From Oscillospiraceae bacterium (GTDB lineage Bacteria; Bacillota; Clostridia; UMGS1840; HGM11507), in assembly GCA_015068525.1 (NCBI GenBank), contig SVKJ01000011.1, forward strand, positions 1 to 52,588: a stretch of 52,588 bases of DNA. Direction: 5' to 3'. Below are positions 24,448 through 32,758 of the stretch, one piece after another. The translations under genes and the position numbers were made by a program. Below the pieces are notes generated by a model. That model saw nothing but the letters and a program-made list of their open reading frames with translations. It had not been told where the DNA came from and made no database searches. Position 1 is the stretch's first letter. Each line of letters opens with the position of its first letter.

Positions 24448-25362
24448 ATGCCTATTAAAATTCCGGACAATCTGCCGGCTAAAAAACAATTAGAGGCTGA
24501 AAATATATTTGTTATGACAAGCAAAAGAGCACTTAAGCAGGATATACGTCCTCTTAAGATTTTGCTTCTTAATCTTATGCCAACAAAAATTGTTACAGAA
24601 ACTCAACTGTTAAGGCTTTTAGGGAATACGCCTTTGCAGGTTGAAGTATCTTTTATGACAACTAAATCTTATGAATCAAAAAATACTCCTCAGGAGCATC
24701 TTGTTAATTTTTACGGAACTTTTGATGATTTTAAAAATGAAAAGTTTGACGGAATGATTATAACAGGTGCACCTGTTGAACAAATGGATTTTTCCGAAGT
24801 TGATTATTGGGAAGAACTATGCGAAATAATGGAATGGAGTAAAACGAATGTACATTCCACTTTGCATATATGCTGGGGCGCTCAGGCAGGTCTTTTTTAT
24901 CATTACGGAATAGATAAATATCCGCTTGACAGTAAGATGTTCGGAATATTTGAACATAAGATTTTAAGAAAATATAATAAACTTTTAAGAGGATTTGACG
25001 AACTGTTTTTAGCACCTCATTCAAGGCATACTTATGTGAAAAAAGAGGATATAAAAAAGGTTTTAGAACTTAAAATTTTAGCAGAATCAGACGAGGCAGG
25101 AGTTCTTCTTTGCTCAAATAAGGGCGGAAGACAGATATTTATAACAGGACATCTTGAATATGATTCTGATACTTTAAAAAAAGAGTATGACAGAGATGTG
25201 GAAAAGGGACTTGAAATTGCAATCCCCAAAAATTATTTTCCGAATGATGATGTTACCAAAAAACCAATTTTAAAATGGCGTTCAAATGCAAGTTTGTTTT
25301 TTTCTAACTGGCTTAACTACTATGTATACCAGACAACGCCTTATGATATAAATACACTTTAG
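24448..25362 (+). CDS. metA: Homoserine O-acetyltransferase (MetA family)
   Basis: 304 residues. It acylates homoserine in the methionine pathway. Family motifs are present: LNLMPTKIVTETQLLRLLGN, ITGAPVEQMDF, and HICWGAQAGLFYHYGIDKYP with nucleophile Cys142; the His and Glu of the triad lie in ITGHLEYD. Residue 111 is Glu. In the MetA family Glu111 favours acetyl-CoA while Gly111 favours succinyl-CoA, so I call the acetyl form although the family name is succinyltransferase. Its own promoter starts in trmB. Transketolase follows after 12 bases. Confidence 0.93.
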   Translation: MPIKIPDNLPAKKQLEAENIFVMTSKRALKQDIRPLKILLLNLMPTKIVTETQLLRLLGNTPLQVEVSFMTTKSYESKNTPQEHLVNFYGTFDDFKNEKFDGMIITGAPVEQMDFSEVDYWEELCEIMEWSKTNVHSTLHICWGAQAGLFYHYGIDKYPLDSKMFGIFEHKILRKYNKLLRGFDELFLAPHSRHTYVKKEDIKKVLELKILAESDEAGVLLCSNKGGRQIFITGHLEYDSDTLKKEYDRDVEKGLEIAIPKNYFPNDDVTKKPILKWRSNASLFFSNWLNYYVYQTTPYDINTL

Positions 25363-25374
25363 GGGGATAAATAA

Positions 25375-26196
25375 ATGGACGTAAATTTACTTAAGAAAAC
25401 AGCAAATGAAGTGCGTAAGGGAATAATTGAATCTACCTTTAATGCAAAATGCGGGCATCCGGGCGGTTCTTTATCCTGTGCAGATATTATTACATATTTA
25501 TATTTTGAGAAAATGAATATAAAAGCGAACGAACCTAAGTGGGAAGGCAGGGATCGTTTCGTTTTGTCAAAAGGCCACTGTGCACCGGCTCTTTATTCAG
25601 CTCTTGCACATAAAGGATTTTTTCCTGTATGCGACCTTAAAACTTTAAGAAAAACAGGTTCTTATCTTCAGGGGCACCCTGATATGAATAAGGTTCCGGG
25701 TGTAGATATGTCATCAGGTTCATTAGGGCAGGGTATATCTGCAGCAGCAGGTATGGCAATGAGCGCTAAAATGTCGAAAAAAGATTATAAAGTATATACA
25801 CTTTTGGGTGACGGAGAAATTCACGAAGGTCAGGTCTGGGAAGCACTTTTATTTATTGCAGGGAAAAAACTTAATAATATCTGCGTAATAGTTGATAATA
25901 ACGATTTGCAGATAGACGGAAGGCTTTCGGAGGTTAATTCTCCATATCCTTTAAAAGAAAAGTTTGAAGCATTCGGTTTTAATACTATAGAAATTGACGG
26001 TCATGATTTTTATGAGATTGAAAAAGCGTTTGACGTATTTACAAAAGAAAACGACAAACCAACAGCGATTATCGCTAAAACTTTAAAAGGAAAAGGTGTT
26101 TCCTTTATGGAAGACCAGTGTTCATGGCATGGTAAAGCACCTAACGAAGACGAATATAAAATTGCTATGGAAGAGCTTGGGAGGTTTGAAGGTTAA
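25375..26196 (+). CDS. Transketolase, N-terminal subunit
   Basis: 273 residues; the thiamine-diphosphate-binding half of a split transketolase, active only with the next gene product. Seen here are CGHPGGSLSCADIITYLYF, KGHCAPALYSALAHKGFF, the ThDP motif GDGEIHEGQVWEAL to DNNDLQIDG, and SWHGKAPNEDEY at the end. It transfers two-carbon units between sugar phosphates in the non-oxidative pentose phosphate pathway. The ribosome site AGGGGG is strong. The TAA stop overlaps the next ATG by one base. Confidence 0.95.
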   Translation: MDVNLLKKTANEVRKGIIESTFNAKCGHPGGSLSCADIITYLYFEKMNIKANEPKWEGRDRFVLSKGHCAPALYSALAHKGFFPVCDLKTLRKTGSYLQGHPDMNKVPGVDMSSGSLGQGISAAAGMAMSAKMSKKDYKVYTLLGDGEIHEGQVWEALLFIAGKKLNNICVIVDNNDLQIDGRLSEVNSPYPLKEKFEAFGFNTIEIDGHDFYEIEKAFDVFTKENDKPTAIIAKTLKGKGVSFMEDQCSWHGKAPNEDEYKIAMEELGRFEG

Positions 26197-27134
26197 TGAG
26201 TGACGTTAAAAAAATTGCCACAAGAGACAGTTACGGCGAAACTTTGAAAGAACTTGGCGCAAAGTATGATAATCTTGTTGTTATGGATGCCGATTTAGCA
26301 GAAGCAACAAAAACTATAAAATTTAAAAAGGAATTTCCTGAAAGATTTATTGACTGCGGTATTGCAGAAAGTAATATGATAGGTGTTGCAGCAGGTCTTG
26401 CTTCAACGGGTAAAGTAGTATTTGCATCAAGTTTTGCGATGTTTGCAGCAGGAAGAGCCTTTGAACAGATAAGAAACTCGGTAGGATATACCCGTCTTAA
26501 TGTTAAAATTGCAGCAACTCACGGAGGAATTTCAGTAGGTGAAGATGGTGCGAGCCACCAATGTAATGAAGACTTTGCTTTGATGAGAAGTGTTCCAGGA
26601 ATGGTTGTTATCTGTCCGTCTGATGATGTGGAAGCAAGAGAAGCGGTTAAAGCTGCATATCACTATGAAGGACCATGCTATTTGCGATTTGGAAGACTTG
26701 CAGTTCCTGTTATAAATGACAATGCAAATTACAAATTTGAAATAGGTAAAGGCGTTACCTTAAAAGAAGGTAATGATGTTGCGATTATTGCTACAGGACT
26801 TATGGTAGCAGAAGCGCTTGAGGCAGCGAAAGAACTTGAAAAAGAGGGAATTTCTGCAAGAGTTATAAATATTCACACTTTAAAACCGATAGACAAAGAA
26901 TTGATAATAAAAGCAGCAAAAGAAACTAAATTTATTGTTACATGCGAAGAACACAGTATTATCGGAGGCCTTTCTGATGCAGTATCTTCGGTAGTATGCG
27001 AAGAATGTCCGACAAAAGTTTTAAGAGTAGGCGTTAATGATGTGTTCGGTCAGTCAGGTCCTGCTTTGGAAGTTTTAAAACTTTACGGACTTTCTAAAGA
27101 AAACATTGTTAAAGTAGTAAAAGAAGGCATGTAA
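26196..27134 (+). CDS. Transketolase, C-terminal subunit
   Basis: 312 residues; the pyrimidine-binding and C-terminal domains of the split transketolase. It opens with RDSYGETLKELGAKYDNLVV followed by MDADLAEATKT, holds the conserved DCGIAESNM with the catalytic Glu, and ends with the transketolase C domain (DVFGQSGPALEVLKLYGL). The start overlaps the stop of the N-terminal subunit by one base, which should give equal amounts of the two chains. Split transketolases are common in Clostridia and archaea. Confidence 0.95.
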   Translation: MSDVKKIATRDSYGETLKELGAKYDNLVVMDADLAEATKTIKFKKEFPERFIDCGIAESNMIGVAAGLASTGKVVFASSFAMFAAGRAFEQIRNSVGYTRLNVKIAATHGGISVGEDGASHQCNEDFALMRSVPGMVVICPSDDVEAREAVKAAYHYEGPCYLRFGRLAVPVINDNANYKFEIGKGVTLKEGNDVAIIATGLMVAEALEAAKELEKEGISARVINIHTLKPIDKELIIKAAKETKFIVTCEEHSIIGGLSDAVSSVVCEECPTKVLRVGVNDVFGQSGPALEVLKLYGLSKENIVKVVKEGM

Positions 27135-27135
27135 A

Positions 27136-27633
27136 ATGGCACTTGAAATCAAAAAAGCAGAAAACAGTACCGATTATGCCTTGATTGAAAAAATGGCGAA
27201 AACAATCTGGAATGAATATTACATAAGCATTTTATCAAAAGAGCAGATTGATTATATGACGGATAAATTCCAATCTGAAAGTGCAATATCAAATCAGGTA
27301 TTAAACGAAGAATATGAGTATTATATTCTTACTGGTAACGGTCCGATAGGATATTTTGCCATAAAAAAAGAAGAACAGAGATTGTTCTTAAGTAAACTCT
27401 ATATTTTAAAAGAAGAAAGAGGCAAGGGGTATTTTCACAAAGTGTTTGACTTTCTTTTGGAATACTCTTTTAAGAATAATTTAAAAAGTATATATCTTAC
27501 TGTGAATAAAGAAAATAAATCTTCTATCGGTGTTTATAATCATTTTGGATTTAAAATTATAAGCAAACAGAAAGCCGATATCGGAAACGGTTTTTTTATG
27601 GATGATTATATTATGGAAAAAGAATTTAAATGA
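27136..27633 (+). CDS. GNAT-family N-acetyltransferase
   Basis: 165 residues with the GNAT fold. The acetyl-CoA-binding motif A is LYILKEERGKGYFHKVFDF and motif B appears as SIGVYNHFGFKIISKQ. The substrate is unknown; the general look (YIMEKEF at the end) is that of small-molecule or protein N-terminal acetyltransferases. It starts one base after the transketolase stop and is followed 9 bases later by hydG, so it is a middle gene of the same transcription unit. Confidence 0.85.
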   Translation: MALEIKKAENSTDYALIEKMAKTIWNEYYISILSKEQIDYMTDKFQSESAISNQVLNEEYEYYILTGNGPIGYFAIKKEEQRLFLSKLYILKEERGKGYFHKVFDFLLEYSFKNNLKSIYLTVNKENKSSIGVYNHFGFKIISKQKADIGNGFFMDDYIMEKEFK

Positions 27634-27642
27634 GGTAAGGCA

Positions 27643-29064
27643 ATGTATAATGTAAAATCAAAAAAAGCAGAAGAATTTATTGACCATAAGGAAGTTTTGT
27701 CGACCTTAAAATATGCCGATGAAAACAAAGATAACTTAGAGTTAATAGAAGAAATATTAAAAAAAGCAGAGGAAAAAAAGGGGCTTTCTCATAAAGAAGC
27801 AAGTGTGCTTTTAGCATGTGAAATTGGTGAAGTTAACGAAAGAATAAATAAACTTGCAAATAAAATAAAAGAGGAAATATACGGAAACAGAATTGTTATG
27901 TTTGCTCCTCTGTACCTTTCAAATTATTGCGTTAACGGTTGTGTGTATTGTCCGTATCATCATGGCAACAGTTTGATTGCAAGAAGAAAACTGACACAGG
28001 CTGAAATTGAAAAAGAGGTTATTGCTCTTCAGGATATGGGGCATAAACGTCTTGCAATAGAGATGGGAGAGGACCCTGTCAATAATCCGATTGAATATAT
28101 CTTAGAATCGATTGAAACGATATATAAAATCAAGCATAAAAACGGTGCAATAAGAAGAGTAAATGTTAACATTGCCGCAACAACCGTTGAAAATTATAAG
28201 AAACTTAAAGATGCGGGAATCGGAACATATATTCTGTTTCAGGAAACTTATCACAAAGAAAGTTATGAAAAACTTCATCCAACAGGTCCTAAACATAATT
28301 ACGCATATCATACCGAAGCGATGGACAGAGCAATGGAGGGGGGAATTGATGACGTAGGGCTTGGAGTTCTTTTTGGTCTTGAATTATATCGTTATGAACT
28401 TGCAGCACTCCTTATGCACGCTGAACACCTTGAGGCAGTATTCGGAGTCGGCCCTCATACCATAAGCGTTCCAAGAATTAAAAAAGCAACAGGTGTAGAT
28501 ACCGACCAGTTTGATAATGGAATTTCAGACGAAACTTTTGCTAAAATATGTGCGATAATAAGACTTGCAGTTCCTTATACAGGAATGATTGTTTCCACAA
28601 GGGAAAGCAAAGCGGTAAGGGAAAAAGTATTAAAACTTGGTGTATCTCAACTTAGCGGTGCATCTAAAACAAGTGTCGGAGGCTACAGTGACGAAAACGT
28701 TCACGAAGACGAAGATTCTTCTCAGTTTGATATAAGCGATAACAGAACTTTAGACGAAGTTGTCAACTGGCTTATAAAGGCAGGATATATTCCGTCTTTC
28801 TGTACCGCTTGTTACAGAGAGGGAAGAACCGGCGACAGGTTTATGAGTCTTGCTAAAACAGGGCAGATTCAGAATTGTTGCCATCCTAATGCTCTTATGA
28901 CTTTGAAAGAGTATCTTTTAGATTATGCATCAGCTGATACCCGAAAAGTCGGAGATGAAATGATTATTAAAGAACTTGAAAAAATTCCTAACGAAAAAGC
29001 AAGAAAAATTGCCAAAGAAAATATTGAAAAAATAGCAAACGGCGAAAGAGATTTCAGATTTTAG
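27643..29064 (+). CDS. hydG: [FeFe]-hydrogenase maturase HydG (tyrosine lyase, radical SAM)
   Basis: 473 residues. HydG cleaves tyrosine to p-cresol and makes the CO and cyanide ligands of the hydrogenase H-cluster. The radical SAM motif CX3CX2C is in NYCVNGCVYCPYHH (about residues 96-103). The C-terminal auxiliary-cluster motif is also complete: CTACYREGRTGDRF followed by QNCCHPNALMT, which separates HydG from ThiH. The start has GAGGT upstream. HydE, HydF and the hydrogenase are not in the window. A hairpin array begins 7 bases after the stop. Confidence 0.95.
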   Translation: MYNVKSKKAEEFIDHKEVLSTLKYADENKDNLELIEEILKKAEEKKGLSHKEASVLLACEIGEVNERINKLANKIKEEIYGNRIVMFAPLYLSNYCVNGCVYCPYHHGNSLIARRKLTQAEIEKEVIALQDMGHKRLAIEMGEDPVNNPIEYILESIETIYKIKHKNGAIRRVNVNIAATTVENYKKLKDAGIGTYILFQETYHKESYEKLHPTGPKHNYAYHTEAMDRAMEGGIDDVGLGVLFGLELYRYELAALLMHAEHLEAVFGVGPHTISVPRIKKATGVDTDQFDNGISDETFAKICAIIRLAVPYTGMIVSTRESKAVREKVLKLGVSQLSGASKTSVGGYSDENVHEDEDSSQFDISDNRTLDEVVNWLIKAGYIPSFCTACYREGRTGDRFMSLAKTGQIQNCCHPNALMTLKEYLLDYASADTRKVGDEMIIKELEKIPNEKARKIAKENIEKIANGERDFRF

Positions 29065-29070
29065 GAACAA

Positions 29071-29180
29071 ATAAACTGTCGCAGACAATATAACTGCGAA
29101 GCAATATAACTTGCCAAAGGAAAATACCACTCGCCATAAGGCGAATAGAACTGCCGAGTGTTCAAAAAGAACACTCGGCA
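29071..29180. repeat. Array of five different mini-hairpins joined by a 7-base linker
   Basis: Hairpins tgtc-gca-gaca (29077-29087), tgc-gaa-gca (29095-29103), ttgcc-aaa-ggaaa (29111-29123, one mismatch), tcgcc-ataa-ggcga (29131-29144), and a 12-bp perfect stem tgccgagtgttc / gaacactcggca (29152-29163, 29169-29180). Between them the linker repeats as ataaac, atataac, atataac, ataccac, atagaac. It fills the gap between the convergent hydG and SDR genes; the last stem may also act as a terminator, though no T-run follows. Confidence 0.85.
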
Positions 29181-29184
29181 TATA

Positions 29185-29907
29185 TTATATTACTATTCCG
29201 CCGTCAACACTTAATACTTGCCCTGTAATAAAGTCTGAATTTTCAGAAAAAAGAAAATAACATACTTTAGCAATATCAAAAGGCGTTCCTATTTTTAAAA
29301 GCGGTGTTTCTTCTCTTAATACTTCAAGGTCGTCTTCTTTTAAATTATTTAACATATCCGTTTTAATAACACCGGGAGCAATGCAGTTAACATTTATATT
29401 CGATGGACCAACTTCTTTTGCAAGTGCTTTTGTAAGTCCGATAACAGCAGATTTTGAAGCCGAATACAAAACTTCACAGGCACCCCCTGTAATTCCCCAC
29501 ATTGACGAAATGTTTATAATTTTCCCGCTTTTTTTATTTATCATATATGGTAAAACTTCTTTTGTAAATAAAAATAAACCTTTAACATTCACATCAAAAA
29601 TTTCATTATAATCTTCAAGTCCCATATCTTGCAAAAGCCCTGTTTTTGATATTCCTGCATTATTTATAAGGCAGTCAATATGCCCGTATTTTTTAATAAT
29701 TTCACTAACTGTTTTTTTGATTTCTTCCTCATTTGTCACATCGGTTTTTATAGGATCAAATAAAGGGTATTTTTCTTTAATTTCATTTGCTTCATTTAAA
29801 CTTTTATTAAAAGTTCCGATAACTATATGCCCTTTTTCTAAAAAATACTCACTTATTCCTTTTCCTATCCCTCTTGATGCACCGATTATAACAATTACTT
29901 TTTTCAT
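29185..29907 (-). CDS. ymfI: SDR-family reductase, probable elongation factor P 5-aminopentanone reductase
   Basis: 240 residues. Short-chain dehydrogenase with GASRGIGKGI for the cofactor, NNAG in the fourth strand, and the Ser-Tyr-Lys centre in ISSMWGITGGACEVLYSASK. That last stretch, with WG and CEVLYS, resembles Bacillus YmfI, which finishes the 5-aminopentanol modification of EF-P; the general alternative is a FabG-like 3-oxoacyl-ACP reductase. The ending FITGQVLSVDGGIVI is typical of both. A strong promoter (TTGACA, 17 bases, TATTAT) lies upstream on the minus strand. It is a single gene facing hydG. Confidence 0.8.
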   Translation of the reverse strand: MKKVIVIIGASRGIGKGISEYFLEKGHIVIGTFNKSLNEANEIKEKYPLFDPIKTDVTNEEEIKKTVSEIIKKYGHIDCLINNAGISKTGLLQDMGLEDYNEIFDVNVKGLFLFTKEVLPYMINKKSGKIINISSMWGITGGACEVLYSASKSAVIGLTKALAKEVGPSNINVNCIAPGVIKTDMLNNLKEDDLEVLREETPLLKIGTPFDIAKVCYFLFSENSDFITGQVLSVDGGIVI

Positions 29908-29922
29908 ACTATCACCATAAGA

Positions 29923-29951
29923 ATAATAACATATTGTAAACTTTTTGTCAA
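29923..29951 (-). promoter_or_regulatory. Promoter of the SDR gene
   Basis: On the minus strand, a consensus -35 TTGACA (29951-29946), a 17-base spacer and TATTAT (29928-29923), 16 bases before ATG 29907. Confidence 0.8.
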
Positions 29952-29989
29952 AATATTATGGATTGTTTTTTAATTTTAAAAAGTATCTA

Positions 29990-30019
29990 TTGAATTAATA
30001 GTACATATTATGCTATAAT
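29990..30019 (+). promoter_or_regulatory. Promoter of the uppS-cdsA-dxr-rseP operon
   Basis: TTGAAT at 29990-29995, an 18-base spacer and TATAAT at 30014-30019, preceded by TGC as an extended -10. It is back to back with the SDR promoter. Confidence 0.8.
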
Positions 30020-30052
30020 ATCATTAGATAATTATGTTTAGGAGTTATATAA

Positions 30053-30781
30053 ATGAGTACATATAAATTAGATAAAGATAACCTTCCTTCCCATATAGCA
30101 ATAATTATGGACGGGAACGGAAGATGGGCAAAAAAAAGAGGTCTGCCAAGAACTGCAGGGCATTACAAAGGGGCGGACAATGTAAAAAATATTGCCCATT
30201 ACTGTTATGATACAGGGATTAAAACTTTGACTTTATATGCTTTTTCAACTGAAAACTGGAAACGACCTAAGAACGAGGTTGAAGCATTATTTAAACTTTT
30301 CAAAGAAAAATTAAAGGATTATCGGGCGCTAATGGGAAATCGTGACTGTGTTGTGCGTTTTATAGGGGATAAGACGCCTTTAAGCGATGACTTAAAAGAA
30401 AGTATGAGAGAGATAGAAGAATATTCATCTCAGTTTGCTCATACAGGGTTTACTTTTAATTTTGCCATAAATTACGGAAGCCGTGATGAAATAATTAAAT
30501 CAGTAAAAGAAATTGCGGCTCTTGCAAAGGACGGAAAGATTGAAGTTTCTGACATAGATGAAAAAATGATAAGCGACCATTTATACACAAAAGGTCTTAA
30601 AGACCCTGACTTACTTATAAGACCGAGCGGCGAACAAAGGCTTTCTAATTTTCTTTTATGGCAGTGTGCTTATACTGAATTTTATTATTCAGATATTCTA
30701 TGGCCTGATTTTACACCTGAAATGTTAGAAAAAGCAATAATAGAATATCAGCAAAGAAACAGGAGATTTGGAGGAATTTAA
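30053..30781 (+). CDS. uppS: Isoprenyl transferase (undecaprenyl diphosphate synthase)
   Basis: 242 residues. It extends farnesyl diphosphate with isopentenyl diphosphate to the C55 lipid carrier used for wall synthesis. The diphosphate-binding loop is IMDGNGRWAKKRGLPRTAGH with catalytic Asp20, and the C-terminal signature is LLIRPSGEQRLSNFLLWQ followed by YTEFYYSDILWPDF. First gene of the operon, with a GGAG ribosome site; cdsA begins three bases after its stop. Confidence 0.96.
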   Translation: MSTYKLDKDNLPSHIAIIMDGNGRWAKKRGLPRTAGHYKGADNVKNIAHYCYDTGIKTLTLYAFSTENWKRPKNEVEALFKLFKEKLKDYRALMGNRDCVVRFIGDKTPLSDDLKESMREIEEYSSQFAHTGFTFNFAINYGSRDEIIKSVKEIAALAKDGKIEVSDIDEKMISDHLYTKGLKDPDLLIRPSGEQRLSNFLLWQCAYTEFYYSDILWPDFTPEMLEKAIIEYQQRNRRFGGI

Positions 30782-30784
30782 AAA

Positions 30785-31579
30785 ATGGCGACACGATTGA
30801 TTTCGGCTGGGGTCGGGCTTATTATAATGGCAATTGTTATGTTTGCCGATAAAATGATACTTAGTTTTGCAATATCTGTAATATCTGCTATTTCTGTGTA
30901 TGAGGGCTTGAAAGCATACGGACACCTGAAAAGCAAATTATTTATTATTCTGGGGATTTTGGCATCTTCAGTCTTTGCATGGGCAAGTTATTTTAAATGT
31001 GAAATAGCACTTATGGTTGCCTTTTTGATTATTACTTGTTATGTTGCATATCTTTTAAAAAATCACAGTAAGTTTTCCACAAAAGACTTATTTACCGTTT
31101 TGTTTTTAACACTTGTTATTCCTTTTTCATTTTCTACTTTATCGTACATAAGGAATATGGAAAATGGCGCATGTTATGTGTGGCTTCCTTTTATATCTGC
31201 CTGGCTTACCGATTCTTTTGCATATTTCGGGGGGTATTTTTTCGGGAAAAACAAATTATGCCCTGACATAAGTCCTAAAAAGACGGTTGAAGGTGCTGTT
31301 TTTGGTGTTGTTGGTGCAGTGGTTGGATATGTTGTCTATTCGTATATGTTAAAGGGAATATGGAATATAGATGTCAGTACTTTGTGGTTTGTTATAATAT
31401 CAGTTTTTACATCAGTAATTTCACAGATGGGCGATTTGTTTGCATCTTTAATGAAAAGGGAAAACGGCATAAAGGATTTTGGAAATTTAATGCCGGGTCA
31501 TGGAGGAGCGCTTGACAGATTTGACTCTATTTTACTTACTTCTCCTTTCATATTTATTTTTCTTAAACTGATGATTTAA
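30785..31579 (+). CDS. cdsA: Phosphatidate cytidylyltransferase
   Basis: 264 residues with about eight membrane helices. It makes CDP-diacylglycerol from phosphatidate and CTP, the branch point of phospholipid synthesis. The family signature is complete near the C-terminus: GDLFASLMKRENGIKDFG then NLMPGHGGALDRFDS, with the metal-binding acidic residues. It follows uppS directly and precedes dxr, the standard order in Firmicutes. Confidence 0.95.
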   Translation: MATRLISAGVGLIIMAIVMFADKMILSFAISVISAISVYEGLKAYGHLKSKLFIILGILASSVFAWASYFKCEIALMVAFLIITCYVAYLLKNHSKFSTKDLFTVLFLTLVIPFSFSTLSYIRNMENGACYVWLPFISAWLTDSFAYFGGYFFGKNKLCPDISPKKTVEGAVFGVVGAVVGYVVYSYMLKGIWNIDVSTLWFVIISVFTSVISQMGDLFASLMKRENGIKDFGNLMPGHGGALDRFDSILLTSPFIFIFLKLMI

Positions 31580-31606
31580 AATAAGTTTGTATTAAGGAGT
31601 TTTAAC

Positions 31607-32758
31607 TTGAAAACAAAAGTTATAAATATATTAGGTTCAACAGGTTCAATAGGCACGCAGACTCTTGAGGTTTGCAGGGAAAGAAATATTAAAGTAAACG
31701 GTATTTCTGCTAATAACAATATTGATCTTTTAGAAAAGCAGGCAAGAGAATTTAATGTTAAATACTGTCATATAAATAATAAGGAACTTTTTTCCGACCT
31801 TAAGTTAAGGCTTTCTGATACCGATATTAAAGTTACGGGCGGAAATGATGAATTATCTTCTTTTGCTGTAAGCGGGAACGCTGATACGCTTCTTACCTCG
31901 GTTGTAGGCAGTATCGGTCTTGCACCTACAGTTGCAGCAATAGAAAACAAAATGAAAATTGCTCTTGCCAATAAGGAAACTCTTGTTGCCGCAGGAAAAC
32001 TTGTTACTGACTGTGCTAAAAAACATGGTGCAAAAATTATCCCTGTTGACAGTGAACATGGGGCAATATTTCAGTCTTTAATGGGGAATGATATTAAAAA
32101 AGTAAAAAGACTTATTCTTACTGCATCGGGAGGTCCGTTCTTTAATAAAACGAAAGAAGAATTAAAAAATGTTACCAAAAACGATGCACTTAAACATCCG
32201 AACTGGGATATGGGCGCTAAAATTACAATAGATTCTGCCACTTTAATGAATAAAGGCTTTGAAGTAATTGAGGCGAGATGGCTTTTTGATATAAAAAACA
32301 TTGATGTTGTCATTCACAGGGAAAGCGTTGTTCATTCAATGGTGGAATATTGCGATAATTCAATAATAGCACAAATGGGTGTTCCAAGTATGAAACTTCC
32401 TATTCAGTTTGCACTTACCTATCCCGAAAGAGAAGAATGTGAAGTTTTATCTTTAGACTTTTTAAAATATCCAAATCTTACTTTTTATAAACCTGATATG
32501 GATACATTCGGATGTCTTAAATTAGCACTTTATGCAATGAAAGAGGGAGGTACTATGCCTCTTTGCTTAAACAGTGCAAATGAGGTTGCCGTTTCCTACT
32601 TTTTGAAAGGTAAAATCGGATTTTTGGATATTGAAAGAACTGTAGAAAAAATGCTTGAAACACACAAAAGATGTGATGATTTGTCACTTTATGATACTAT
32701 TAAACTTGACGAAGAATTAAAATTAAAAACTATTAAATATCTGGAGGATTTAAATTGA
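31607..32758 (+). CDS. dxr: 1-deoxy-D-xylulose 5-phosphate reductoisomerase
   Basis: 383 residues. It converts DXP to methylerythritol phosphate with NADPH, the committing step of the MEP isoprenoid pathway. Visible: the cofactor loop ILGSTGSIGTQT (residues 9 onward), the metal-binding DSEHGAIFQ, LTASGGPF, and HPNWDMGAKITIDSATLMNK. The start is TTG 31607, supported by AAGGAG 7 bases upstream. The stop overlaps the TTG start of rseP (TTGA). Confidence 0.96.
   Translation: MKTKVINILGSTGSIGTQTLEVCRERNIKVNGISANNNIDLLEKQAREFNVKYCHINNKELFSDLKLRLSDTDIKVTGGNDELSSFAVSGNADTLLTSVVGSIGLAPTVAAIENKMKIALANKETLVAAGKLVTDCAKKHGAKIIPVDSEHGAIFQSLMGNDIKKVKRLILTASGGPFFNKTKEELKNVTKNDALKHPNWDMGAKITIDSATLMNKGFEVIEARWLFDIKNIDVVIHRESVVHSMVEYCDNSIIAQMGVPSMKLPIQFALTYPEREECEVLSLDFLKYPNLTFYKPDMDTFGCLKLALYAMKEGGTMPLCLNSANEVAVSYFLKGKIGFLDIERTVEKMLETHKRCDDLSLYDTIKLDEELKLKTIKYLEDLN

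Noticed and set aside
27643..29064. ThiH (tyrosine lyase of thiamine synthesis) as identity.
   Set aside because: The complete C-terminal CxxC...C cluster motif and the length are those of HydG, and no thiamine genes are nearby.
29071..29180. Possible CRISPR array.
   Set aside because: The repeated unit is only 6-7 bases, the segments between are self-complementary and not spacer-like, and no cas gene is present.
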